Source of the DNA: Candidatus Harrisonbacteria bacterium
GTDB taxonomy: Bacteria > Patescibacteriota > Minisyncoccia > UBA6257 > UBA11618
NCBI GenBank assembly: GCA_023244835.1
Contig: JAHFLN010000003.1
Span: forward strand, 1 to 51,631
DNA length: 51,631 nucleotides
Direction: 5' to 3'
The notes under the pieces were generated by a model. The model ran no database searches, was not told the DNA's origin, and saw only the letters and a list, made by a program, of their open reading frames with translations. Position numbers and translations under genes: made by a program. Within the stretch, counting starts at the first letter, position 1. Each line of letters opens with the position of its first letter. This document shows positions 18,070-27,034 of this stretch, piece by piece.

Positions 18070-18313
18070 GCGATGGAATAAGGCGCATCTGTTGCAGATG
18101 CCGTTTGCAGGGTATGCGAACGGCATCTTTTTTAGCAAGATAGATGATCGTGATCTGAGCGGGAAGCTATAAAATTGTCCGTTTCACGGGCATCAGGAAT
18201 CCCTACCGACGACGGGTTCGATACTGATGAAATACCATATTTCTCCATGAGCGTCGAGGACAGGGGAGACGCGCAGTTCTTAAGAGTAGATTATGGATTG
18301 TGAATAAGACAAA

Positions 18314-18343
18314 CATACAACGCCCCCGAAGGGGCGTTGTATG
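18314..18343. terminator. Bidirectional-type hairpin
   Basis: ATACAACGCCCCCGAAGGGGCGTTGTAT downstream of the minus-strand gene. Confidence 0.55.
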
Positions 18344-18364
18344 TGTACGAACAATATATACCCC

Positions 18365-18742
18365 TTACGCCTTCCGGAGTCCGGCCCACAAGGCCCAGAT
18401 ACCGACGACGAAGTGGAGAATCGTGTCCGACGGGTTCTGGAGCTGTGCGCCAAGGAAGTTCGAGCCTTCCGTGACGGGCCCCATAACGCTATAAAGTCCT
18501 ACGAATAGGGCGAAAAGTCCGACGATCACGACAAGCGGCTTCTGCGCGCTCGCGGGGAAAACCCACGCGGCGAGAAGGGCGACGATGCCGATCACGAGGT
18601 GTGCCCAGTTTTCGGCGTTATCGAAGTACCATGCCGCGCCGAAGAGGCTGTCGGAAGTGGGGCCGATGACGCCCAAAAAGCCGAGAACGCCTACAAGGAC
18701 GAGCACGATGCCGCCGAGAACGAGGAATTGCTTTGGATTCAT
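18365..18742 (-). CDS. DUF4383-like membrane protein
   Basis: Four predicted TM segments; FDNAENWAHLVIGIVALLAAW and NPSDTILHFVVGIWALWAGL. Confidence 0.7.
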   Translation of the reverse strand: MNPKQFLVLGGIVLVLVGVLGFLGVIGPTSDSLFGAAWYFDNAENWAHLVIGIVALLAAWVFPASAQKPLVVIVGLFALFVGLYSVMGPVTEGSNFLGAQLQNPSDTILHFVVGIWALWAGLRKA

Positions 18743-18949
18743 GAAGTTTTAATACAGTACTAAACTAAACCGACCTTTGTGATAGTTTTTATCATACCAT
18801 AAGGCCGAGGCGAGTGAAGGGATTCCTGGGGAAAACAAGGATATATTGACAATTTTATAATAATATGCCATTATAATAATAGGACAGAGAAAGTAAGTTT
18901 TCTCTCTTTTTGGTACGCAATAACCCAGTTTTGGTTGTGGGGGGTTCTG

Positions 18950-19405
18950 ATGAAGGCGAAAGGAAGATGGGTGCTCGTCCTTGCGCTCGGGATGCTGTCC
19001 TGTATGGCCAGTCTCTCGGGGGCTGAGGCAACGCCCGGTCCAAGTAAAAGGCTTATTGCCTGCTTGGTGCGGGTGGAGTCAGGTGGAGATCTGAACGCCA
19101 TCGGCGACAAGAATCTGAAAGACAAGGCCTATGGCCCCTTGCAGATTCGGAAGCCGGCATGCGATGACGTGAATCGAAAGTTTGGAAAGCGGTATGCGCC
19201 CGAACAGTGCCTCGGGAACCTGGAGATCTCGACCGAGATCTTTAATTTGTACATGAAGATGTACGCCACGAAAGCTCGGCTGGGGCATGTTCCGACCGAT
19301 GAGGATTGTGCCCGTATTTGGAACGGGGGTCCGAACGGCTGGAAAAAGCCCTCAACCGAGGCATACTGGCAAAAGGCTCTGAAGGAGGATTCGAAGCGTT
19401 CGTAG
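18950..19405 (+). CDS. Exported lytic transglycosylase/lysozyme-like protein
   Basis: Signal peptide; RVESGGDLNAIGDKNLKDKAYGPLQIRKPACDDVN...CARIWNGGPNGWKKPSTEAYW. Confidence 0.75.
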   Translation: MKAKGRWVLVLALGMLSCMASLSGAEATPGPSKRLIACLVRVESGGDLNAIGDKNLKDKAYGPLQIRKPACDDVNRKFGKRYAPEQCLGNLEISTEIFNLYMKMYATKARLGHVPTDEDCARIWNGGPNGWKKPSTEAYWQKALKEDSKRS

Positions 19406-19439
19406 CACGTCTCGCATGCGCTTAAATGAGTATGCGCGC

Positions 19440-19468
19440 CGCCCCGGCAACGGGGCGGTTTTCATTTA
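19440..19468 (+). terminator. Intrinsic terminator
   Basis: CCGCCCCGGCAACGGGGCGGTTTTCATTT. Confidence 0.75.
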
Positions 19469-19527
19469 ACAAAACCCCCGCCGACGGATCGGCGGAGGTT
19501 TATTTCGATGCGTAACTTGGTGGTGGC

Positions 19528-19905
19528 TTATATCCTTTGGCGAATTCTCCGTACTTCTTGGTCGTATTCGGCGAGGATGGGCCGAGTGATCATGTCTCGG
19601 GTCTCCTGGTCGATGGGGTGAACGACGTCTCTGTGCCGTCGTGCCGGGTCCCATTCGGGGAGATCGGGCGGAAATGGCGCGGCGCATTGGTTGCAGAACT
19701 TCGCATTATACGGGTTCTGCGCCCTGCACTGCGGGCAGTGGTTGCCCGATTGCCTGTTAGGCATCGCGATATGCATGCCGCGGGGCGTCCGGATGATCCG
19801 GAGATCATTCACCGCCAAGCAGTTATCGAGCGTGATCGAACAAAAAGCGAGAAGGTTCGGGGGGCCGCTCCACGGAATAGTGGTGCGGACTTCGGTGATT
19901 ACCAC
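19528..19905 (-). CDS. SpoVG-like protein with inserted zinc ribbon
   Basis: VVITEVRTTI...AFCSITLDNCLAVNDLRIIRTPRGMHIAMPNRQ + CPQCRAQNPYNAKFCNQC + RDVVHPIDQETRDMITRPILAEYDQEVRRI; GTG start with GGAG upstream proposed. Confidence 0.75.
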   Translation of the reverse strand: MVITEVRTTIPWSGPPNLLAFCSITLDNCLAVNDLRIIRTPRGMHIAMPNRQSGNHCPQCRAQNPYNAKFCNQCAAPFPPDLPEWDPARRHRDVVHPIDQETRDMITRPILAEYDQEVRRIRQRI

Positions 19906-20086
19906 GATGAAGTCTCCGTCAAGGGTGTGATGAGGAAAAGGATCCGTATACAGTATATATCCGGCCCCAATAGGCAACAAATCACGCGGAACGAGAATCT
20001 TGCCGGAATAGAGGCGAAAAGGATACAATAGCCGAGTTGTTTCATGGGTCTTACGTTCTTTCTCTAAAATAGGAAGGAGGTGGCAT

Positions 20087-20515
20087 ATGAGCCTGCCCGA
20101 AGTGACGCCGGACATGCTCCGGATGTTGGGGCCGCGGATAATTCTCGAGGAAGTCGCAAAAATGATAGCGGCAGACAAGGGGTATGCCGGCGTTTCACTC
20201 GAATGCGGAGCTCGGGGCATCGTCTCGGTTAGCTATGACCATAGAGGAGCGGGCATGGGTCAGCCGCAGGAATACGATCGCGCGGCGTGGGCGGAGATAT
20301 GTCTTGCGATGCGCCTCGCGGGCATCAAGGCATGCCGTCACGGATTTGAAAATCTCGTCAGGTTATCCGAAGGGTGCGGATTCAATACGACGCGCTGGAC
20401 GATCTATCCGAACGCATTTGGAGAGGATTCGTTTCGGAAGCTGGGAATGCTTCTATATCGTGTCGACGAAGCCATGAAAGGCCTGTATGCGTCGCGTCTC
20501 GACATTCTCGAGTAG
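20087..20515 (+). CDS. Hypothetical protein
   Basis: ORF preceded by AGGAAGGAGG Shine-Dalgarno; no family recognised. Confidence 0.65.
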   Translation: MSLPEVTPDMLRMLGPRIILEEVAKMIAADKGYAGVSLECGARGIVSVSYDHRGAGMGQPQEYDRAAWAEICLAMRLAGIKACRHGFENLVRLSEGCGFNTTRWTIYPNAFGEDSFRKLGMLLYRVDEAMKGLYASRLDILE

Positions 20516-20549
20516 AGATCGGACGTATATGACGCGCTGTGGCATAAGG

Positions 20550-20594
20550 CGGCCCCGTTCGCCTGTCCTGCGGGATGGGTGACGGGGCTTTTAT
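20550..20594 (+). terminator. Intrinsic terminator
   Basis: GCCCCGT...ACGGGGCTTTT. Confidence 0.6.
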
Positions 20595-20686
20595 ACTGCC
20601 TCGTTGCGAATGTCGTGTGGTTTCGCGTATGCTGTACGGAGCAATTTCGGGAAAATTCAATCCATTTCGAGAAGGCAGGTGACTGA

Positions 20687-21307
20687 ATGGCGAGAACCAA
20701 AGCAGTAGTAAAGAGGGTGAGGGGAGCAAGGAAGGCGAGGCGGATAAACGTGGCAATCGCGGGCGGCCCCTGTACGGGCAAATCGACGACCGCCGCGTTC
20801 CTGTTCGCGCATCTGAAGGAGCTCGGATACGATGTCGATCTCGTTCCCGAAGAGAGTCGGAAACTGAAAAGGGAATTCGGCCGATGCCGGTCGGTCTTCG
20901 ACCGGTTCTATCTCTGGCTCCAGCAGGAGCGCGAAGAGCTCCGATCGACCGCGGTGCACGGGTTCATAACCGACGCCCCGCTTTTCCAGTACTACGCGCA
21001 GGCGCGCATGTGGGGGAGGGGGAAAAGGGACATGCTCGCGGTGAGAGAGCTCTTCCGGCAGTCCTTGCGGCTCGACGATCGCTATCAGCTCATCGTGATG
21101 GCGGAGGATCCGAATGAGATTCCGTACAAGACGGATCGTGCCCGATCGGGGAAGAAGAAGGATGCGCGCGAGCGTCATCGGATACTCCGTACGTTCGTGG
21201 AGCATCAATGGAATGGTAAATTGCTCCTGGTTCACGGAACCGTTGCGGAGCGTGTCGAGCAGATAATGAGGCGTCTGCGGGCGATGGGCCTGTCCCGGCG
21301 CGCATAG
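20687..21307 (+). CDS. P-loop ATPase/kinase (AAA_28/NadR-kinase-like)
   Basis: INVAIAGGPCTGKSTTAAFLFAHLKELGYDVDLVPEESRKLKREFG...ITDAPLFQYY. Confidence 0.75.
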   Translation: MARTKAVVKRVRGARKARRINVAIAGGPCTGKSTTAAFLFAHLKELGYDVDLVPEESRKLKREFGRCRSVFDRFYLWLQQEREELRSTAVHGFITDAPLFQYYAQARMWGRGKRDMLAVRELFRQSLRLDDRYQLIVMAEDPNEIPYKTDRARSGKKKDARERHRILRTFVEHQWNGKLLLVHGTVAERVEQIMRRLRAMGLSRRA

Positions 21308-21337
21308 GCGCGAGAGGGATGTGTGTTGGTGTCATGG

Positions 21338-21369
21338 TGCCGCGGGAGCGATCCCGCGGCATTTTTTTT
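21338..21369 (+). terminator. Intrinsic terminator
   Basis: GCCGCGGGAGCGATCCCGCGGCATTTTTTTT. Confidence 0.85.
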
Positions 21370-21443
21370 GATCATACGGGGAATGGGGATGTGGATAAGC
21401 GCGCATGCGCACAAGCTGGCATGATATGATGTTTATATACGAT

Positions 21444-22415
21444 ATGAACGCATCATGGACGCGATCGTTAGTAGTATTCGGAGCGTTATTTGCCGTCGTA
21501 TGCGTGCCCGCGGGACGTGCGCATGCGAATGAGTTCGATGACATGTTGCGCAACTTGCAGGAGCGGCTCAGAGTTTTTAATAGTGCGATTGGAGTATGGG
21601 AATCGACAAGGGAATTCGGTTTGAATGCCGCGCGGGATGCGGAAGAAAGCGCTCGGAATCCGAATGCGACGCCTGCGCAGCAGGCGGAGCTGTCGCGCAT
21701 CGCGCGCGACCTGCGCGCGGCGGCGAATGGGCATGCGGCGGACCTTCGGAATGCCAGAGATTCGGTGCAGCGGGTTACGGATGCATTAGGGCCTGTTCGC
21801 GATGCGCAGGCGGCGGAGCAACGAGCTCTCATGGCGGCGCAGGAGGTTATAAATCAGGAAGAACGGATAGCTGAGCTCACAAGGAATGGCGCGTCGGCTG
21901 AGCGTTTAAGGCCGCTTCGGAGCGCCCTTGCATCAATGCGCGCGGCGCTCGCGAGTCTCGAAACCGCCGCGCGTACTGCGGCGGCTAATGCGCGGGCGGT
22001 GTACCGGTCGGCCATGAATCCCGTTACGTGGATGGCGGCGCTTACCGCCGCCGGAGCGGCAATCACGAGGCTTGGTGCCAGGCTCGCGGCTTTATTGCGC
22101 ATTATTTTGCCATGGATTGCGCGGGGCGCGGCCGGAGTCGTGGGAGGGGCAATCGGGGCAATGAGCTTATGGGGTCAATATCAAAGAAAGATCGACGGAA
22201 TAATCATGGCGTGCGTTCAACTGCGTAATTGCCGGGATATGCAAAGAATGATGAGGGAGCGGGGTATGCCGGTTCCCGCATGCGCTCCGACCGAGCGTGA
22301 AATCCAGAATACGATTTTAGAATTAAGCCGGGATGCAGCAGCTCTTGCAGCCATATATAACGCGATACCGTTTCTTGATGATATAACGCCTCCCATTCCG
22401 CGGTGTGCGCCTTAA
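21444..22415 (+). CDS. Exported Ala-rich coiled-coil protein with TM/glycine-zipper-like segment
   Basis: Signal peptide, long coiled coil, ILPWIARGAAGVVGGAIGAMSLW. Confidence 0.65.
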   Translation: MNASWTRSLVVFGALFAVVCVPAGRAHANEFDDMLRNLQERLRVFNSAIGVWESTREFGLNAARDAEESARNPNATPAQQAELSRIARDLRAAANGHAADLRNARDSVQRVTDALGPVRDAQAAEQRALMAAQEVINQEERIAELTRNGASAERLRPLRSALASMRAALASLETAARTAAANARAVYRSAMNPVTWMAALTAAGAAITRLGARLAALLRIILPWIARGAAGVVGGAIGAMSLWGQYQRKIDGIIMACVQLRNCRDMQRMMRERGMPVPACAPTEREIQNTILELSRDAAALAAIYNAIPFLDDITPPIPRCAP

Positions 22416-22434
22416 GGTTGGAATAGCAAAGAGG

Positions 22435-23019
22435 TTAGTGCCCGGCCGATTGCCAGATTTTAATCGCCTCTACGGGGTAGGCGAGCATAATCACGTTTAA
22501 TGTCAGATTGTCCCGCACCCATATAAGGCAGCCGATTTCCATTACGAGTATGAGGATTATGCTGGTGCGAATAGTGAAAAGCCGGGCTATGCCGAATCCG
22601 ATCGCGGCCATCATGACATCCGCGAGGGAATTTAAAACGCTGTCGCCCGCATAACCCAGGGCGATCGTCGCTTCGCGATAGCGGTTGATGATAAGCGGGG
22701 AGTTTTCGAGGATTTCCCATACGGCTTCAATCGCGAGGGAAAGAAGGAAACGGTAGCGAAGGGGTATTGTCCGGGCGACGAACCATAGGAATGCGTAGAA
22801 GATGACCCCGTGGATGATATGGGAAAAGGAATAGGCGTCGAGGACGCGTTGGGAGTTTTCGCCGCTCCATATGTCGCTTTCCCACCAGCCGAACATGCCA
22901 TCCGGGCCGAGCGGCAGGCGGCCGGCATGAAGCTCGAGCGTGGCGACCGTGATAATAATGGCGATCGTGCCTATAATCACGAGCGTATAACGTTTAAAAA
23001 AACGAATGGCGGATATCAT
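22435..23019 (-). CDS. DUF2585-like integral membrane protein
   Basis: WWESDIWSGENSQRVLDAYSFSHIIHGVIFYAFLW...EAVWEILENSPLIINRYREATIALGYAGDSVLNSLADV. Confidence 0.8.
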   Translation of the reverse strand: MISAIRFFKRYTLVIIGTIAIIITVATLELHAGRLPLGPDGMFGWWESDIWSGENSQRVLDAYSFSHIIHGVIFYAFLWFVARTIPLRYRFLLSLAIEAVWEILENSPLIINRYREATIALGYAGDSVLNSLADVMMAAIGFGIARLFTIRTSIILILVMEIGCLIWVRDNLTLNVIMLAYPVEAIKIWQSAGH

Positions 23020-23084
23020 GTCGTAAGTATATGCCGATTACGGGCTTGATGGAGATCGGACGGGGGCGGTATTATGGAAAGACT

Positions 23085-23477
23085 ATGAATAGAATAATGC
23101 ATTTTGAGATACAGGCGGAAAATCCGGAGCGGGCGATGGTTTTCTATGCGAGCGTGCTCGGATGGAGGTTCGAAAAGTGGGGCGACCATGACTATTGGAT
23201 GATTATGACGGCGGAAAAGGATAGTAAGGATCCGGGTATTAATGGCGGGCTTATGCCGCGCCCGGGAAAGACGCCGCCTGAAGGCTGCGGGACGAACGGA
23301 TACGTATGTACCGCAGTCGTCGCGGATTTCGAAGCGACGGCATCAAAGGTCATAGCGTCCGGCGGAAAGGTTGCGATGCCTAAGTTCGCGATCCCAGGCA
23401 TGGCGTGGCAGGGATATTTTCTGGATACCGAGGGAAACACGTTTGGCATCCACGAGCCGGATACGAACGCGAAGTAA
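23085..23477 (+). CDS. VOC/glyoxalase-family protein
   Basis: MHFEIQAENPERAMVFYASVLGWRFEKW...MAWQGYFLDTEGNTFGIHEPD. Confidence 0.9.
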   Translation: MNRIMHFEIQAENPERAMVFYASVLGWRFEKWGDHDYWMIMTAEKDSKDPGINGGLMPRPGKTPPEGCGTNGYVCTAVVADFEATASKVIASGGKVAMPKFAIPGMAWQGYFLDTEGNTFGIHEPDTNAK

Positions 23478-23608
23478 GGTCGCGCGAAAACCGCCCCATC
23501 ATTCGATAGGGCGGCTTCGTCCGGTTTTATGCGGTATGCGCGGCCTATTTATTCGAGCGTTTTAAACGTCGCGGGAACCGATCTTTGTCCGGATGTATCC
23601 GGCGGGAA

Positions 23609-24301
23609 TCAGAACCAGATGTTCGTGTCGCGTACGACGGTCGCGTCGATCGTCGAGGAGGAGTTCATCGCGCCGTATATCCTCACGGTATCCCCGATCG
23701 CGAAGCGCGCGAGCGTGGTTTTCGCCCATAAGCGGGTTAGTACGGAGGTATCGGCGGCGATCATGACCGTGCGATCGACCGAGCCGATCGTGACGGTGAG
23801 CGTGGTCGGCACGGTCGTGCTCGCCACGGTTTTCAAGGTGCCCTCGAAGGTCGTCTGCGCGTCTTTCCTATCAAGGGACAGGTCGGTCGCCGAAGCGGCC
23901 TTGACCGCGAGCGGATTTATTCCGATAAGCGTTCCGTCGAAATCGATCTGGTCGCCTACTCTCACGTCCCCGATACGGATCGCGCCTTCCCCCCGTGCGC
24001 GTAGCTTCGTAGATGCGTCGGTTTGGACGGTCCAGGGAACGGATATGCCGCCTAACGAGCTCACGGCATAGATCGTCATCCCGGAAATACCGGTGACATC
24101 CGCGCTGCGGACAAATGTCTTTCCATTCTCGCCGATGCGAACGGATACGGCATTCGGCTGCGGAACGGGCCTCTGCGCGGTGACAAAGGGCCTCGTTTCT
24201 GTTTTTTCGCGCCCTTTATTTTCGGGCTTAGCGGACGCGATGCCGGCGGCCATGACAGATGCCATGATCCCGGCGGCAATTCTTTTCAGTGGTGTGTTCA
24301 T
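23609..24301 (-). CDS. Exported hypothetical protein (beta-rich, DUF5666-like)
   Basis: Signal peptide MNTPLKRIAAGIMASVMAAGIASA; repeated IGDVRVGDQIDFDGTL / FAIGDTVRIYGAMN units. Confidence 0.6.
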   Translation of the reverse strand: MNTPLKRIAAGIMASVMAAGIASAKPENKGREKTETRPFVTAQRPVPQPNAVSVRIGENGKTFVRSADVTGISGMTIYAVSSLGGISVPWTVQTDASTKLRARGEGAIRIGDVRVGDQIDFDGTLIGINPLAVKAASATDLSLDRKDAQTTFEGTLKTVASTTVPTTLTVTIGSVDRTVMIAADTSVLTRLWAKTTLARFAIGDTVRIYGAMNSSSTIDATVVRDTNIWF

Positions 24302-24432
24302 AGTGGTAGTATGGTGATTGACATAGCCGACCTTTCTAGCATATATGACGCTCATGCCGGGAGCATCTTACGTCTGGAGTGGGAAGTCTCCCGCTTTCGG
24401 TCAGAAAAAGCATTATAAAACGTCTCCATACT

Positions 24433-24972
24433 ATGGCTGACAGTGAAAAACAATCGCCGGGAACGGAAGGCGCGTTCCTTGAGGCGTATGATCGGTATGC
24501 CGATGCTATCTTCCGGCACTGTTATTTCAGGGTATCCGATCGCGATAGGGCTAAGGAGCTCGTGCAGGATACGTTCATGCGCGCGTGGGAATACATGGCG
24601 TCGGGCAGGGAGGCTATAGGAAATATCCGGGCGCTTCTCTACCGCATCGCGCATAACCTCATAATCGACGAATATCGCCGAAAGAAAGCGGATTCTCTGG
24701 AGGTTATGATGGAAGACGGGTTGTTTCAGCCGGCCGATGCGCAGGCTGCGGCAGTTCCCGGAGCGCTCGAGGCGCGCATGGCCGTGGATCGACTTATCGC
24801 CGGTCTCGGCGAATCGGATAAGAAGCTGATCTTTATGCGGTATATGGAAGATCTCTCGCCGGGAGATATCGGCGCGATTCTCGGGGAATCGGAAAACGCC
24901 ATTTCGGTGCGTATCCATAGGGCGATGAAAAAGATACGCGCCGGGAACGGGAAAGAAGAAATGAAACCATGA
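24433..24972 (+). CDS. ECF-type RNA polymerase sigma factor
   Basis: HCYFRVSDRDRAKELVQDTFMRAWEYM...NIRALLYRIAHNLIIDEYRRKK...YMEDLSPGDIGAILGESENAISVRIHRAMKKIR. Confidence 0.92.
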   Translation: MADSEKQSPGTEGAFLEAYDRYADAIFRHCYFRVSDRDRAKELVQDTFMRAWEYMASGREAIGNIRALLYRIAHNLIIDEYRRKKADSLEVMMEDGLFQPADAQAAAVPGALEARMAVDRLIAGLGESDKKLIFMRYMEDLSPGDIGAILGESENAISVRIHRAMKKIRAGNGKEEMKP

Positions 24973-26111
24973 AAGAAAACGATATTTTTGAAAAATTCGC
25001 GGCCGCAAGGCAGGCTGACCATAGGCTTCACGAGGAGGAAAAAAGCCGCATGCGCCGTCACCTGCGGGCGTTTATGACGCTTAATCCGGTAAGGGAAGCG
25101 GGCTCGGTCCGTCTTCTGTTGCGAAGGTTGAATATAACGAAACTAATTATAATCAAAGATATGGCTATTGCGCTTCTAATCGTACTGATGGTGGGAGGAG
25201 GAACGTCATTCGCGGCGCAGGACGCGCTACCGGGAGATATATTGTATCCGGTGAAAATCGGGATTAACGAGGAGGTTCATGCGGCGTTGGCCTTTTCGGC
25301 CGAGGCCGATGCGCGCTGGGAGGTAGAGCGCGCGAGCCGCAGGCTCGAGGAGGCGGAGCAGCTCGCTATGAGGAATCGACTCGATGCGCAGGCAGAGGCG
25401 GCCGTCGCGGCGAGGTTCGAGAGGCATGCCGATCGGGCGCGGGAGATTGCTTCGTCGGAAAAGATGAAGAAGAAAGGAAGCGTTGTCGCGGCGAAGTTCG
25501 ATGCGGATTTTGAGGCATCGCTGCGCGGCCATGAGAAGGTGCTCGCGGAGATCGCGGCGAAGGGTAATGTGTCGGGATCCTCGGCGCTGAATCTTGTCAC
25601 AATCGTGAGGATGAGGGGGGATAGGGCGGCCGAAGCGCGCGTCGGAGCCGAGGCCGACGTGCGCGCTGAAGCGAGGGCAAAGGAAGACGCGGAGGCGTCT
25701 CTTGAGGCCGGCACTGATACGAAAGCCGCAGCGGAAGGGAAACGTGGAGCGTTTAAGAATAAGATTGCGGAAGTCAGAGCGTTCATGGGTCATATATCAG
25801 CATCGACTGAAACGCGTGTAGAGGCTGAAGCCCGCCTCGCCGCTGCCGAAAAGCTGGCGGCAGAGGGTTCGGTGAAATTGGAGGCGGGCGCCTATGCCGA
25901 TGCGTTCGCGGCGTTCAAAGCCGCATTCGAAGCTGCGCAGGAAGCAAAAGCATTTCTTGTAACGGATACGCAATTGAAGACTGGTGTCGAAACTAATGTG
26001 CGTGAAGGTATAGATGTGGATGCCGGTATTGGCACGGGTACTGCTACGGGAAGGAAAACAAAGGGAAGTGAGGGTCTTCAGGGAGGCGTAAAGTTAAAAC
26101 TAGGTCTTTGA
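24969..26111 (+). CDS. DUF5667-like membrane protein, putative anti-sigma partner
   Basis: 4-nt overlap with the sigma gene; TM segment; AAQDALPGDILYPVKIGINEEVHAALAFSAEADARWEVERASRRLEEAEQLA. Confidence 0.8.
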   Translation: MKENDIFEKFAAARQADHRLHEEEKSRMRRHLRAFMTLNPVREAGSVRLLLRRLNITKLIIIKDMAIALLIVLMVGGGTSFAAQDALPGDILYPVKIGINEEVHAALAFSAEADARWEVERASRRLEEAEQLAMRNRLDAQAEAAVAARFERHADRAREIASSEKMKKKGSVVAAKFDADFEASLRGHEKVLAEIAAKGNVSGSSALNLVTIVRMRGDRAAEARVGAEADVRAEARAKEDAEASLEAGTDTKAAAEGKRGAFKNKIAEVRAFMGHISASTETRVEAEARLAAAEKLAAEGSVKLEAGAYADAFAAFKAAFEAAQEAKAFLVTDTQLKTGVETNVREGIDVDAGIGTGTATGRKTKGSEGLQGGVKLKLGL

Positions 26112-26194
26112 TCGCGACTCGGAGTGTTATCCACAAGAGATATTGACGGGTGTGCGGAAAGCGTCACTATGATAGTAACGCGTGCCGTAATTAT

Positions 26195-26992
26195 ATGAAG
26201 CCGATTTTTTCAAGGAGGTGTTATACGATAGCGCTATCCATGGCATGTATTGGCGCATTTGCGTCAGTTGTATATGCCAGTCATTCATGGGGCGAATATC
26301 ACTGGGCACGTACGGGTAATCCGTTCGTTCTAAAGGTAGGGAAAAACGTCTCTGTGGCGTGGGGTTCTCATCTTGCGACTGCGGCGGATAATTGGAGCGC
26401 GTCAGAGGTTCTCGATGCGACTGTTGTTCCGGGTCAGACGAATCCGAAGAATTGCCGTGCTGTAAACGGTCGCGTTGAGGTGTGTGACAGCAAGTATGGA
26501 AATACCGGCTGGCTGGGAATTGCTCAGGTATGGGTAAGTGGAAGTCATATTACGCAAGGAACGGTAAAGCTCAATAACACGTATTTTAATACGGGGAAAT
26601 ATAATACGCCGGCATGGCGGCAATTCGTGATGTGCCAGGAAGTCGGGCATACGTTCGGATTGGATCACCAAGATGAAGTATTCGATAATCAGAATTTGGG
26701 AACATGTATGGACTACACCAATGATCCGGATGGGGCGGTGAAAGGGCAAATAGGGAATCTCGTTCCAAATACGCATGATTTTGAAGAGCTTGCGGCTATA
26801 TACGGACACAATGACGCATCGGGAATTTTGTCTGCCGGGACAGACGCGGCTTCCGGAGCGGAGATCGGTTTAGATAATCCGGCAGAATGGGGAAAGGAGG
26901 TTAGAAAAGCATCTGATGGCCGGGGTTCCGCGTATCACCGCGACATAGGGCACGGAAAAGGGGTGTTCACGTTCGTTATTTGGGCTCAGTAA
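26195..26992 (+). CDS. Exported matrixin-like metalloprotease homologue
   Basis: Signal peptide; WRQFVMCQEVGHTFGLDHQDEVFDNQNLGTCMDYTNDPDG. Confidence 0.8.
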   Translation: MKPIFSRRCYTIALSMACIGAFASVVYASHSWGEYHWARTGNPFVLKVGKNVSVAWGSHLATAADNWSASEVLDATVVPGQTNPKNCRAVNGRVEVCDSKYGNTGWLGIAQVWVSGSHITQGTVKLNNTYFNTGKYNTPAWRQFVMCQEVGHTFGLDHQDEVFDNQNLGTCMDYTNDPDGAVKGQIGNLVPNTHDFEELAAIYGHNDASGILSAGTDAASGAEIGLDNPAEWGKEVRKASDGRGSAYHRDIGHGKGVFTFVIWAQ

Positions 26993-27034
26993 GGGCTATT
27001 GGACAATATCATAGCGGCGTACTAGGGTAGGGGT

